A stretch of DNA of 64,000 bases from Nocardioides iriomotensis (GTDB lineage Bacteria; Actinomycetota; Actinomycetes; Propionibacteriales; Nocardioidaceae), in assembly GCF_004168035.1 (NCBI RefSeq), contig NZ_SDPU01000021.1, forward strand, positions 248,001 through 312,000, given 5' to 3'. The notes under the pieces are model-generated. The model did not search any database. It was not told the DNA's origin and saw nothing but the letters and a program-made list of their open reading frames with translations. Below, piece after piece: positions 55,194 to 64,000 of the stretch; position 1 is the stretch's first letter, and each line of letters begins with the position of its first letter. A program made the translations under genes and the position numbers.

Positions 55194-55418
55194 CGAAGAC
55201 GCACCACCTCTCCGCCGGGCTGCGAGCGTCCGACGCCCGGTGAACGGCGGACGAGGCTTCACCCACATCAGACACAACGATCCGGCCCCAGGCCGGCCCT
55301 GCGCGACCCGAAGCACACCCTGCCTGTTGTCGTTCCTGGTCCTCCGACCCGGCGCGGCGGCCAGCCGTACCTCGTAGCCCGTGCCCGGCGCCCCGCAGGT
55401 GGAACAGGAGCCGCCGTC

Positions 55419-56825
55419 ATGGGCACCACGACGCTGACCGAGCTTCTCGTGGGGGTCCTCGGGGTGGTGGTGCTGCTGGCCTTGGCCACGGTGGGGTTCC
55501 TGGTCTGGCACCGGCAGCGCTCGGCGACCCGCGAGCACCAGCTCCACCAGGACCTCCACGAGCAGCGCCAGGACCTCGAGCGCCGCGAGCAGCGCCTCGC
55601 CGAGCGCGAGCAACGCCTCGACGGCGAGTGGCGCCGGCTCGAGGAGCGCGAGGCCGAGCTGCTCGACGTCGAGGCCGAGCGGCGGCGCGTGCTCGAGGAC
55701 GTCGCCTGCCTGACCACCGAGGACGCGCGGGCGGAGCTGATGAGCGGGGTCGAGGCCGAGGCCCGGCGTTCGGCGGCGATCCTCGCCCGGGACATCGAGA
55801 AGGCCGCCACCACCGAGGCCGAGATGAAGGCCCGCAAGGTGCTCGCGACGACGATCCAGCGGCTCGCGTCGGAGCAGACCACCGAGTCGGTGGTCGCGGC
55901 GGTGCACCTGCCCTCCGACGACATGAAGGGCCGGGTGATCGGCCGGGAGGGCCGCAACATCCGGTCGTTCGAGCAGGTGACCGGCGTCAACGTGGTCATC
56001 GACGACACCCCGGAGACGGTGCTGCTGTCCTGCTTCGACCCGGTGCGGCGCGAGGTGGCACGGCTGACGCTGGAGGAGCTGCTCGCCGACGGCCGGATCC
56101 ACCCCGCGCGCATCGAGGAGGTGCACGGACGCCAGGCCGAAGCCGTCGAGGAGCTGTGCGTCCGGGCGGGGGAGGACGCCGCGCTCGAGGTGGGGATCAG
56201 CGACCTGCACCCCGAGCTGGTGGCGACGATGGGCCGGCTGCGCTACCGCACGTCGTACGGGCAGAACGTCCTCAAGCACCTCGTGGAGTCCGGGCACGCC
56301 GCGGGCCTGCTCGCCGATGAGATCGGGCTGGACCGGGCGTTGTGCGTGCGCGGCGCGTTCCTGCACGACATCGGCAAGGCGCTCACCCACGAGTCCGAGG
56401 GGTCGCACGCGCTGGTGGGTGCCGAGCTCGCCCGCCGGTACGGCGAGCCGGAGGACGTCGTGCACGCGATCGAGGCGCACCACAACGAGATCGAGCCTCG
56501 CACGGTCGAGGCGGTGATCACCCAGGCCGCCGACGCGATCAGCGGAGCCCGGCCGGGCGCGCGCCGCGAGTCGCTGGAGGCGTACGTCCAGCGGCTGCAC
56601 AACCTCGAGGAGATCGCGTCGTCGAAGCCGGGGGTCGAGCGGGTGTTCGCGATGCAGGCCGGCCGGGACGTGCGCGTCATGGTGAAGCCCGACGAGGTCG
56701 ACGACATCGCCGCGCAGATGCTGGCGCGCGACCTGGCCAAGCAGTTCGAGGAGGAGCTGACCTACCCGGGTCAGATCAAGGTCACCGTGATCCGCGAGTC
56801 GCGGGCGACCGAAACGGCTCGCTGA
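55419..56825 (+). CDS. rny: ribonuclease Y
   Basis: A 468-residue membrane-tethered endoribonuclease that starts mRNA decay. One N-terminal helix (about 8-29), a long coiled coil (about 35-130), a KH domain (KGRVIGREGRNIRSFE, about 170-230) and an HD domain (HDIGKA, about 310-420). Slightly shorter than the Bacillus enzyme (about 520) in the coiled coil. Its ATG follows GGAG. It is downstream of recA-recX with its own promoter. Most mycobacteria lack it and rely on RNase E and J, so the pair RNase J/RNase Y here is notable. Confidence 0.93.
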   Translation: MGTTTLTELLVGVLGVVVLLALATVGFLVWHRQRSATREHQLHQDLHEQRQDLERREQRLAEREQRLDGEWRRLEEREAELLDVEAERRRVLEDVACLTTEDARAELMSGVEAEARRSAAILARDIEKAATTEAEMKARKVLATTIQRLASEQTTESVVAAVHLPSDDMKGRVIGREGRNIRSFEQVTGVNVVIDDTPETVLLSCFDPVRREVARLTLEELLADGRIHPARIEEVHGRQAEAVEELCVRAGEDAALEVGISDLHPELVATMGRLRYRTSYGQNVLKHLVESGHAAGLLADEIGLDRALCVRGAFLHDIGKALTHESEGSHALVGAELARRYGEPEDVVHAIEAHHNEIEPRTVEAVITQAADAISGARPGARRESLEAYVQRLHNLEEIASSKPGVERVFAMQAGRDVRVMVKPDEVDDIAAQMLARDLAKQFEEELTYPGQIKVTVIRESRATETAR

Positions 56826-57655
56826 TGGGCACACCCCGGGGCTGCCGAATCGTCGTCCGCCGCACGCACGACTCGGCGCAGCCGCCGACGGTCACGCACG
56901 TCGTCGACGGCGTCCGGCACGCGGGGGAGTCCGTCCAGGGCGCCGCCCGCCGGGCGCTGCGGGAGGCCGGTCTGTCCGGACCCGATCCCTGGGCGGTGGA
57001 CCTGTCCGGCAAGGTCGCGGTCTTCGCCGTCGACGTGCCCGACGCAACCCGCACCGACCACCTGCGCACCGACCGGGGCGACGAGCAGGTCGCGCGGGCG
57101 GTGGCGGTGCCCGACGTGCGGATCGGCTTCCGTCCGCTCGGCCGCGGCGACCTGCCCGACGTGGTCCGCTGGACGGCGGAGCCGCACGTCGCGCAGTGGT
57201 GGACCGACGAGGCCGCCGACCTCGACGCGGCGGAGAAGCACTACGGCCCGGCCATCGACGGTGAGGACCCGACCCGGCTCTGGGTGGTCGAGGTCAACGG
57301 CCGCTCCGTCGGGTTCGTGCAGGACTACCGGATCGGCGATCACCCGGAGTACGCCGCGCTCACCGCTCGGCCCGACGCGGTCGGCTTCGACTACGCGATC
57401 GGCGAGCCGGCCTGGGCCGGTCGCGGCACCGGCACCCGGATGCTGTGGCAGTTCCTCACCGAGGTGGTCCGCCCGCACCACCCCGACGCGCCGCAGTACT
57501 TCGCGGCGCCCGACCACCGCAACGCCCGCTCGCTCCGCGTCCTCGACAAGCTCGGCTTCACGCGGGGACTGTGGTTCGACGAGCCGCAGCCGGGCGGCCG
57601 TGTCGACACGGTGGTGGGCTGCGAGCTCGACGTGCGGCGGTACCTGGGTCGCTAG
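56825..57655 (+). CDS. GNAT acetyltransferase fused to a degenerate Nudix-like domain
   Basis: A 276-residue protein. Residues 1-90 look like a Nudix fold with a decayed box (HAGESVQGAARRALREAGL: the REx2EE core is broken). Residues 100-276 are a GNAT of the AAC(6')-like Acetyltransf_8 type: GFRPLGRGDLPDVVRWTAEPHVAQWW, FDYAIGEPAWAGRGTGTRML and RNARSLRVLDKLGF. It could acetylate aminoglycosides or siderophore-like amines; not proven. ATG overlaps the rny stop (TGATG). Confidence 0.78.
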   Translation: MGTPRGCRIVVRRTHDSAQPPTVTHVVDGVRHAGESVQGAARRALREAGLSGPDPWAVDLSGKVAVFAVDVPDATRTDHLRTDRGDEQVARAVAVPDVRIGFRPLGRGDLPDVVRWTAEPHVAQWWTDEAADLDAAEKHYGPAIDGEDPTRLWVVEVNGRSVGFVQDYRIGDHPEYAALTARPDAVGFDYAIGEPAWAGRGTGTRMLWQFLTEVVRPHHPDAPQYFAAPDHRNARSLRVLDKLGFTRGLWFDEPQPGGRVDTVVGCELDVRRYLGR

Positions 57656-57690
57656 GGACCGCTGTCCGCGACGTGGCCCGGGTCGACTTG

Positions 57691-57707
57691 TTACCCGTGG
57701 GTAATCT
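57691..57707 (+). promoter_or_regulatory. operator-like palindrome overlapping the DUF4442 promoter
   Basis: ttaccc-gt-gggtaa (57691-57704) is a perfect 14-nt palindrome; its right arm runs into TAATCT (57702-57707), a -10 that ends 11 nt before the ATG. A bound repressor would block this promoter. No regulator gene is adjacent. Confidence 0.6.
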
Positions 57708-57718
57708 AGGCTCCCGGC

Positions 57719-58195
57719 ATGGCCACGACGTCCCCGGTGATGAGCCTCTACCAACGCACGACCCGGCTGCCGCAGGGCCGGCGGGTGTTCTCGCTGCTGT
57801 TCAGCCTGAAGGCGCCGTACTTCGCGAGCGTGCGGCCGCGGTTCGTCGAGCTGCGGCCCGACTACGCCGAGCTCGTCGTGCGCAAGCGCCGCGGCGTGCA
57901 GAACCACATCGGCACGGTGCACGTGATCGCGATCTGCAACGGCCTCGAGGCCGCGATGGGCGCGCTGGCCGAGGTCAGCGTCCCGCCGCACAAGCGCTGG
58001 ATCCCCAAGGGGATGGAGGTGTCCTACACCGCCAAGGCCACCAGCGACATCACCTGCGTCGCGGAGACCGACCGCGCGCAGTGGACCGGCGACGATCCCG
58101 ACGTCCCGGTGCGCGTCCGGGGCGTGCGCGACGACGGGACGGTCGTCGTCGAGGGCGTCATCCGGTTGTGGGTGACGGAGAAGCCGGCTCGCTGA
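57719..58195 (+). CDS. DUF4442 hotdog-fold thioesterase-like protein
   Basis: A 158-residue single hotdog domain: GVQNHIGTVHVIAICNGLEAAMG (helix with the active-site region) and KGMEVSYTAKATSDITC. Members are acyl-CoA thioesterase-like, of uncertain substrate. It is a single gene with its own promoter covered by a palindrome, which hints at control by an acyl-CoA-responsive repressor. Convergent with gluD. Confidence 0.82.
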   Translation: MATTSPVMSLYQRTTRLPQGRRVFSLLFSLKAPYFASVRPRFVELRPDYAELVVRKRRGVQNHIGTVHVIAICNGLEAAMGALAEVSVPPHKRWIPKGMEVSYTAKATSDITCVAETDRAQWTGDDPDVPVRVRGVRDDGTVVVEGVIRLWVTEKPAR

Positions 58196-58202
58196 GCCCC
58201 GC

Positions 58203-59054
58203 TCACGCCTCCCCGCCGGTGCTGGGCGCACCGACGACGGAGACCTCGAGCTGCTTCTTCTCGCCGACGAGGCGGTGCTGCACCCAGGTGGCCACCCAGG
58301 TGAGGACCAGGTTCGAGGCGATGTACAGCGAGGCGACGACCAGCACGGTCTGGAGCTGGTTGCCGAACTCGGTGTAGATCTGCTTGCCGACGAAGGTCAG
58401 GCCGGGCGCGGTGATGTAGTAGCCGAGGCTGGTGTCCTTCAGCGCGACCACGCACTGGCTGATGATCGCCGGGAGCATGATCTTCACGCCCTGGGGGAGC
58501 AGCACGATGGTCATCACCTGCGTCTTGCGCATGCCGATGGCGTACGCCGCCTCGCCCTGGCCGTGCGGCACCGCCTGGATGCCCGCCCGGAACACCTCGG
58601 CAAGCACCGACCCGTTGTAGAGCGTGAGCCCGAAGACGACGGACCAGTAGGCGCCGAAGCCGTCGCCGACGCCGAACGCGTAGAAGATGAAGATGATCAG
58701 CAGCAGCAGCGGGACGGCGCGGAAGAACTCCACCACCAGCCAGCACGGCCACCGCACGAAGCTGTGGTCGGAGAGCTTGCCGGCACCGAAGACGAGGCCG
58801 AACACGACGGCGAAGATGATCGACAGGAACGCCATCTGCAGCGTCTTGAGCAGACCGTCGACCAGCAGCACCTGGATGTAGGCCGGGGTGACGAACGGCT
58901 CCCACAGCTCGTAGGCGAACTGGCCGGTCTCCCACATCCGCCAGACGATGAGCCCGAGGAGGGCGAGGAGCACCACCGCGCCGATGACGCCGTACAGGCG
59001 GTGCCGGGCGCGGGTGCGCGGGCCCGGGGTGTCGAACAGGACGCTGCTGCTCAT
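58203..59054 (-). CDS. gluD: glutamate ABC transporter permease
   Basis: A 283-residue polar amino-acid permease (HisM/ArtM type) with five to six helices and the EAA loop EAAYAIGMRKTQVMTIVLLPQG. It forms the channel with GluC and is driven by GluA. It overlaps gluC by ATGA (59051-59054). The longer N-terminus than GluC is typical of GluD. Confidence 0.9.
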   Translation of the reverse strand: MSSSVLFDTPGPRTRARHRLYGVIGAVVLLALLGLIVWRMWETGQFAYELWEPFVTPAYIQVLLVDGLLKTLQMAFLSIIFAVVFGLVFGAGKLSDHSFVRWPCWLVVEFFRAVPLLLLIIFIFYAFGVGDGFGAYWSVVFGLTLYNGSVLAEVFRAGIQAVPHGQGEAAYAIGMRKTQVMTIVLLPQGVKIMLPAIISQCVVALKDTSLGYYITAPGLTFVGKQIYTEFGNQLQTVLVVASLYIASNLVLTWVATWVQHRLVGEKKQLEVSVVGAPSTGGEA

Positions 59055-59704
59055 CGGGTCACCCTCCAGCGGCGCTCGAGACTGATCGCTCCCGCCGACA
59101 TGATCTCGACGATGATGATGTAGCCGATGGCGAAGGTGATGAAGATCAGCCAGCGGTCGTCGGCGTTGTTGTTGGTGAGACCGCGCATCCGGGCGGTCGC
59201 CTCGGCGAGGCCGAAGGCGGCGGCCACCGAGGTGTTCTTCGCCAGCGCGATCAGCACCGAGGCCAGCGGCGGGACGGTCGCGCGGAACGCCTGCGGCAAA
59301 ACCACCTGGGTCATCGTGGCGCCGAAGGTGAGGCCGATCGCGCGCGCGGCCTCGGCCTGACCGAGGGACACCGAGTTGATCCCGGCGCGGATCGCCTCGC
59401 AGACGAAGGCGGAGGTGTAGATCGTCAGCGCGATCACGCCCTTGACCAGGAACGGCGTCTTGACCAGCAGGTCCAACGTCGGCGCGGCGATGAAGACGAG
59501 CACGAAGATCACCAGCAACGGCGTGTTGCGCACGATCGAGACGTAGACCGTGCCGAACCTCGCCAGCACGGCCACGGGGCCGACCCGCATGGCGGCCAGC
59601 AGGGTGCCGAGCACCAGCGAGGCGAGGCCGGAGAGCACCGCCAGCTGGATCGTGACCCAGAAGGCGTTCAGGACCAGTCCCGGGTCGTTCGCGATGTCGT
59701 CCAC
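59051..59704 (-). CDS. gluC: glutamate ABC transporter permease
   Basis: A 217-residue permease, partner of GluD, with the EAA loop EAARAIGLTFGATMTQVVLPQAF. GTG start. A stable hairpin lies between it and gluB, which would lower permease versus binding-protein expression. Confidence 0.9.
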   Translation of the reverse strand: MDDIANDPGLVLNAFWVTIQLAVLSGLASLVLGTLLAAMRVGPVAVLARFGTVYVSIVRNTPLLVIFVLVFIAAPTLDLLVKTPFLVKGVIALTIYTSAFVCEAIRAGINSVSLGQAEAARAIGLTFGATMTQVVLPQAFRATVPPLASVLIALAKNTSVAAAFGLAEATARMRGLTNNNADDRWLIFITFAIGYIIIVEIMSAGAISLERRWRVTR

Positions 59705-59757
59705 GCCGTGCCACCTCCTCTACAACTCGTCGTCAGGTCGTGCTGTCGTGCTGCGGC

Positions 59758-59792
59758 CCGTCGTACGGCGCCGGCGTGACGCCGTACGACGG
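59758..59792 (-). terminator. attenuating hairpin between gluB and gluC
   Basis: A perfect 13-bp stem (59758-59770 with 59780-59792) and 9-nt loop, between the gluB stop and the gluC start. It fits partial termination or 3'-end protection that leaves gluB mRNA in excess. Confidence 0.65.
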
Positions 59793-59816
59793 ACCGCGAG
59801 GTCGTGCGAGCGGGGC

Positions 59817-60713
59817 TCAGGCCTCGCAGGCGTCGAACTCCGGCGGCTCCGGCGTGTCCACACCGGACTCACCGAGCGTGGCCTTGAACGCCGACTCCCA
59901 GTCGCCGTTGTCGTAGGCCTCGTTGATCGTGTCGCTGATCCACTGGCACATCTCCGGGCTGTCCTTGCTGTAGCCCACGCCGTAGCGCTCCTCGGAGAAC
60001 GGGTCCACCACGACCTTGAGGTCGTCGGGGTGCTCGGCGACGTAGCCGAGCAGGATCGCGCCGTCGGTCGTCATCGCGTCGACGGTGCCGTTGAGGACCT
60101 GGTCCACGCACTCGGAGTAGGTGTCGAACCCGCGCGGCGTGGCGCCCTCCGCCTCGATGTTGTCCAGCGAGGTGGAGCCGGTGACCGAGCAGACCTCGGT
60201 GCCCTTGACGTCGTCGAGGCTGTCGATGTCGCTGTCGGCGGGCACCATCAGCTGCTGGCCGGTGACGTAGTACGGACCGGCCTGCCCGACGATCGCGCGG
60301 CGCTCGTCGGTGATGGAGTACGACGCGATGACGAGGTCGACCTCGCCCTCCTGGAGGAACGGCTCGCGGTTGTCGGAGATCGTCTCCTTCCAGGTGATGT
60401 CGTCCACCGGGATGCCGAGCGAGGCGGCCAGGATCTTGCCGATCTCGGGGTCGAAACCGACCGGGATGTCGTCGGTCGCGCCCTTGAAGCCGATGCCGGG
60501 CTGGTCGTACTTCACGCCGATGGTGACCTCGCCGCTCTCGGCGAGCTCCTTCATCTTGGTGCCGTCGTCGAAGTTGTCGGCGGCGTTCTCGGCGACCTCG
60601 TAGTCGCCACCCTCGGTGGCGGTGTCAGTGCCGGCCTCACCGCACGCGGCCAGGCTCAGCGCGAGGCCGACACCCGCGGCCGCGGCAGCGGCACGGGTCC
60701 TCATGATTCGCAT
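59817..60713 (-). CDS. gluB: glutamate-binding lipoprotein of the ABC transporter
   Basis: A 298-residue extracellular solute-binding protein of family 3. Signal peptide and lipobox LSLAAC (Cys24) anchor it outside the membrane. Family segments: VTIGVKYDQPGIGFKG, VGFDPEIGKILAASLGI and VIASYSITDERR. The start at 60713 is supported by GGGAG upstream. The glutamate assignment follows from the gluABCD order; other acidic or polar amino acids remain possible. Confidence 0.9.
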   Translation of the reverse strand: MRIMRTRAAAAAAGVGLALSLAACGEAGTDTATEGGDYEVAENAADNFDDGTKMKELAESGEVTIGVKYDQPGIGFKGATDDIPVGFDPEIGKILAASLGIPVDDITWKETISDNREPFLQEGEVDLVIASYSITDERRAIVGQAGPYYVTGQQLMVPADSDIDSLDDVKGTEVCSVTGSTSLDNIEAEGATPRGFDTYSECVDQVLNGTVDAMTTDGAILLGYVAEHPDDLKVVVDPFSEERYGVGYSKDSPEMCQWISDTINEAYDNGDWESAFKATLGESGVDTPEPPEFDACEA

Positions 60714-60795
60714 CTCTGGTTTCTCCCTTGGTTGTGGCCCGAGGTCCCCCGGGGCCAGGTGGTGGTGCGCTCTGCGGGGACAGGTCGAGGGACCC

Positions 60796-61536
<741 letters not shown>

Positions 61537-61544
61537 GCCACAGG

Positions 61545-61550
61545 AACCTA
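61545..61550 (-). promoter_or_regulatory. -10 element of the gluABCD operon
   Basis: TAGGTT on the minus strand, 8 nt before the gluA ATG; no Shine-Dalgarno sequence is present there. Confidence 0.5.
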
Positions 61551-61694
61551 GCCTGGCTCGGTCCCGTCTGACCATCCGGCCAGGGCCGGGGCGGCGCAGC
61601 GTTGCCATACCGTGACCAGCGGTGTGACCAGCGTCGCCGCGGTGGCGCTGTGCTTGAATCACGGCACCCGATCCCGACGCACGAGGAGGCACCC

Positions 61695-62288
61695 GTGGCC
61701 CCCAAGCTCCCGATCGACCCGAAGCGAGCCTTCCTGGAGCTGAGGAAGGCCCGCGACCTCGCGCTGGCGTCCGCCAAGGACCCGCGCGGGACGACGGAGA
61801 AGGTGGTCGAGCAGACCCGCGGCGCGGTCACGCTCGGCCGTCACCTCGTCGAGGGGGTGGCCGGCCAGGTCCGCGGGCAGGTCGACAGGCGGCGCGGTGG
61901 GAGCCGCCCCGCCGCCGAGGCCCCGCGTGTGGAGACCCCTCCGCGCGCCCCCGAGCCGGAGAAGCCGGAGCCGGCCGCGAAGAAGGCCGCGAAGAAGGCC
62001 GCGAAGAAGGCCCCGGCCAAGACGGCGGCGAAGAAGGCGGCGAAGAAGACCCCGAGCCCGGCCGACGTGGCGAAGAAGGCCCCGGCGAGGAAGACGCCGG
62101 CCACGAAGGCCGCCGCCAAGAAGAAGCCGGCGAAGAAGGCCGCGGACACCTCGGCTCCGGCTGCGAAGGCGGCCTCGGCGCCCGGCGACAAGCTGCCGCC
62201 GCGCGCCACCACGGAGCCGACCCCGCCGCCCCCGCCGCGCGAGGTCGAGCCGAACCCGGAGGCCGACCCGCCGCGCGGCGAGGGCTGA
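61695..62288 (+). CDS. Lys/Ala-rich, histone-like-tailed protein
   Basis: A 197-residue basic protein, GTG start with GAGGAGG (61683-61689). Residues 1-70 are an amphipathic helical domain ([24 protein letters not shown]). Residues about 95-165 are repeats of AAKK/PAKK, like histone H1 or the HupB tail. The end is Pro/Glu-rich. The N-terminus is not HU or Lsr2, so it may be a new nucleoid- or polyphosphate-binding protein. Low-complexity tails evolve fast, so family assignment is uncertain. Confidence 0.7.
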   Translation: MAPKLPIDPKRAFLELRKARDLALASAKDPRGTTEKVVEQTRGAVTLGRHLVEGVAGQVRGQVDRRRGGSRPAAEAPRVETPPRAPEPEKPEPAAKKAAKKAAKKAPAKTAAKKAAKKTPSPADVAKKAPARKTPATKAAAKKKPAKKAADTSAPAAKAASAPGDKLPPRATTEPTPPPPPREVEPNPEADPPRGEG

Positions 62289-62303
62289 CGAGGCCGCCCT
62301 CGC

Positions 62304-64000
62304 TCAGTCCTTCTGCCGGAGGAACCGGGCGTACTGCGCCGCGACCTCGTCGGCCGTGACCTCCCGGTCGAGGAACATCAGCGTGTCCATGCGGCAGTTG
62401 CACGGGTTGCGCTCCGACGCGTTCTGCGGGAACGACCCGCCGACCTTGAGCCCGCGCGGGTTCGTGGCCGAGGTGCCGGTGCCGTCGATCTTCCACGGGT
62501 CGTTGCTCGCGGTGTAGAACCCGTCGAGCGGCAGGCCGTTGCGGTAGAGCGCCATCTCTCCCGTGGTGTAGTCGAACGTCGCCGCGAGGTGCACCCACTC
62601 ACCGTTCGGCAGCAGGTCCTGCCAGGGCTGCGAGGCGGCGAACGTCTGCGACGACCCCGTGTCGATCCGCCTGCCGAGCGCGACCAGCTTGAGCTCGCCG
62701 TTCACCTGGATGAGCTCCAGCAGCGCCCGCACGCCGTGCCCGTCGGAGTTGCCGCTGAGCACGCCGGCGAGCCCGACGGCGTTGTAGCCGGGTGTCGGGT
62801 TGTTGCCGGTCATCTTGAACCAGCCCATGACGGTGATCCCGTCGGCTCCGTTGAACCGCGACAGGGACTCGGCACCGTTCGCGTCGGCGTCCCAGAAGCC
62901 GGCCTTCCACGGCAGGGCACCGGTCGCGGCGTCCGCGCTGCGGAGCTGCAGGGCGTTGCGGGAACCGGGGTAGGCGCCGTCGTCGACACGCATCTGGTCA
63001 CCGCCGTTGACCAGCTTGAGCAGGGTGCGCGAGGCGCCGCGGTCCTCCTCGTTGCTGTCGTCGGCCGCGAACGGGTGCTCGAAGTCGTACTGCGCGACCA
63101 CGTCGCCGCGCATCGACGGCTCGACCTCCTGCGGGACCGGCGCGTTCCTGGTGCCCACGACCTTCCAGATCGTCCCGTTGGCCTTGGCCAGCAGGTAGAG
63201 GTTCCGGTGGGCGTCGGTGCCGAAGCGCAGGTCGATGCGGCCGTCGCCGACGAGGTCGGGCATCCGCACGCGCTTCCCGTCGGTGGTGAACAGCTGCATC
63301 TCGCGCACGGTCGCCTCGCGGTCGAGGTCGTCGCGCATCTGGGCGGCGTCGGTGTAGAACACCTTGCCCTCGACGAGGTCGCCGAAGACGTACTTGCCGT
63401 AGAGGCCGGGCAGGTCACCGCGGTGCACGAGCCCGCCGGAGATCGCGTGGCCCGAGTCGGCGTTGCAGCTCCAGTTGGCCGGGGTGTCGTGGGCGTACGA
63501 CGCGACCGGGAAGTCGTAGCCCTTGGCGGCCTGCTCCGGGGTCATCGGGTCGAGCCGGCACTGGGTCTCGTTCTGGTAGTCGAGCCGCGACTCGACGTCG
63601 GGCCAGCCGAAGTCGTCACCTCGGTCGACCTCGTAGACCGCCTCGATGGCGCGCTGGCCGATGTGGCCGAGGTACATCTCGTGCTTGCCGCCGGCGTCCC
63701 AGCTGAACCGGTGCGGGTCGCGCATCCCGATGGCCCAGATCTCGCCGATCGCGCCGTCCTGACCGGCCCAGGGGTTGGTCGCGGGGATGCCGTACTGGCC
63801 GTTGGGACCGTTCGTGCCGAGCGGGTCGATCCGCAGGATCTTGCCGGCGGGCGTGGAGAGGTCCTGCGGGACGTCGCTGCGGACGCCGTTGCCGCCGTCG
63901 CCGACGGCGAGGTAGAGCAGGCCGTAGTCGTCGTCACCGGGCTTCGCGGTCGGGTTGAAGTCGATCTGCTGGATCGCGTGGATCTGCTCGGTGAAGCCGA
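62304..64000 (-). CDS. PQQ-dependent sugar dehydrogenase-like protein with LamG domain, 5' truncated
   Basis: The last 565 residues of a gene whose start lies beyond the window. The visible N-terminal part is a beta-propeller of the soluble glucose dehydrogenase (Gdh/Yli) family: LLYLAVGDGGNG, GKILRIDPLG, RDPHRFSW, FGWPDVE and FGDLVEGKVF. The C-terminal 200 residues are a LamG/concanavalin-like domain (GITVMGWFKM, WVHLAATFDYTTGEMALYRNG). Probably secreted and carbohydrate-active. Convergent with the Lys-rich gene (15 nt). Confidence 0.85.
   Translation of the reverse strand, partial: GFTEQIHAIQQIDFNPTAKPGDDDYGLLYLAVGDGGNGVRSDVPQDLSTPAGKILRIDPLGTNGPNGQYGIPATNPWAGQDGAIGEIWAIGMRDPHRFSWDAGGKHEMYLGHIGQRAIEAVYEVDRGDDFGWPDVESRLDYQNETQCRLDPMTPEQAAKGYDFPVASYAHDTPANWSCNADSGHAISGGLVHRGDLPGLYGKYVFGDLVEGKVFYTDAAQMRDDLDREATVREMQLFTTDGKRVRMPDLVGDGRIDLRFGTDAHRNLYLLAKANGTIWKVVGTRNAPVPQEVEPSMRGDVVAQYDFEHPFAADDSNEEDRGASRTLLKLVNGGDQMRVDDGAYPGSRNALQLRSADAATGALPWKAGFWDADANGAESLSRFNGADGITVMGWFKMTGNNPTPGYNAVGLAGVLSGNSDGHGVRALLELIQVNGELKLVALGRRIDTGSSQTFAASQPWQDLLPNGEWVHLAATFDYTTGEMALYRNGLPLDGFYTASNDPWKIDGTGTSATNPRGLKVGGSFPQNASERNPCNCRMDTLMFLDREVTADEVAAQYARFLRQKD

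Overview
The window is one contiguous piece of a high-GC actinobacterial chromosome. GC-biased third codon positions, GTG/TTG starts, leaderless promoters (TANNNT 6-8 nt before a start codon), a LexA box plus a RecA-NDp promoter before recA, ClgR, DUF3046 and a mycobacterial-type Lhr all fit. Gene content and order suggest Nocardioidaceae (a Nocardioides-like organism); this is an inference from content, not a phylogenetic result. I see no rRNA, tRNA, CRISPR array, prophage or insertion sequence.

Layout. 0-5.6 kb: the 5' part of a zinc-dependent polyol-type dehydrogenase (-) divergent from a fused mannitol PTS IICBA (+), a GAF-GAF-PP2C phosphatase, and the azlCD amino-acid exporter pair (-). 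5.6-8.1 kb: small membrane protein, GNAT enzyme, secreted trypsin-like protease, secreted protein. 8.1-12.1 kb: thyA-dfrA-dapA-rnj, linking thymidylate/folate, lysine/DAP synthesis and RNA decay. 12.2-22.2 kb: an EAL protein with a frameshift in its C-terminal CBS region, then a minus-strand run cydA-cydB-cydDC-GGDEF with TGATG overlaps. A BlaI repressor and M56 metallopeptidase pair is divergent from it. Two BlaI-type dyads lie between the two units, so cytochrome bd and a diguanylate cyclase may be under BlaI/BlaR-like control.

22.2-36.2 kb: PASTA protein (-), then ftsK, a RodZ-like protein, rimO, pgsA, cinA, clgR. This is the conserved actinobacterial ftsK-to-recA neighbourhood, here split between pgsA and cinA by a secreted LTD-endonuclease and a GH15 glycosidase. 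36.2-53.2 kb: a variable section before recA. It holds an MFS transporter, Nei glycosylase, a DGPF/YCII protein convergent with an ECF42-like sigma factor, the giant helicase Lhr, a thioredoxin-reductase-like enzyme divergent from an XRE-cupin regulator, PAP2 phosphatase, a three-gene ABC-2 exporter, lipoprotein, PAT-like acetyltransferase, DinB-fold protein, DUF3046 and a second MFS transporter.

53.3-64 kb: recA-recX under dual DNA-damage control, RNase Y with its own consensus promoter, a degenerate Nudix-GNAT fusion, a DUF4442 hotdog protein behind an operator-like palindrome, the gluABCD glutamate importer (-), a Lys/Ala-rich DNA-binding-like protein, and a truncated PQQ-type sugar dehydrogenase with a LamG C-terminus. 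The most interesting candidate system is the BlaI/M56 - cydABDC - GGDEF locus (13.5-22.2 kb). It would connect a membrane protease sensor to respiratory oxidase supply and c-di-GMP.
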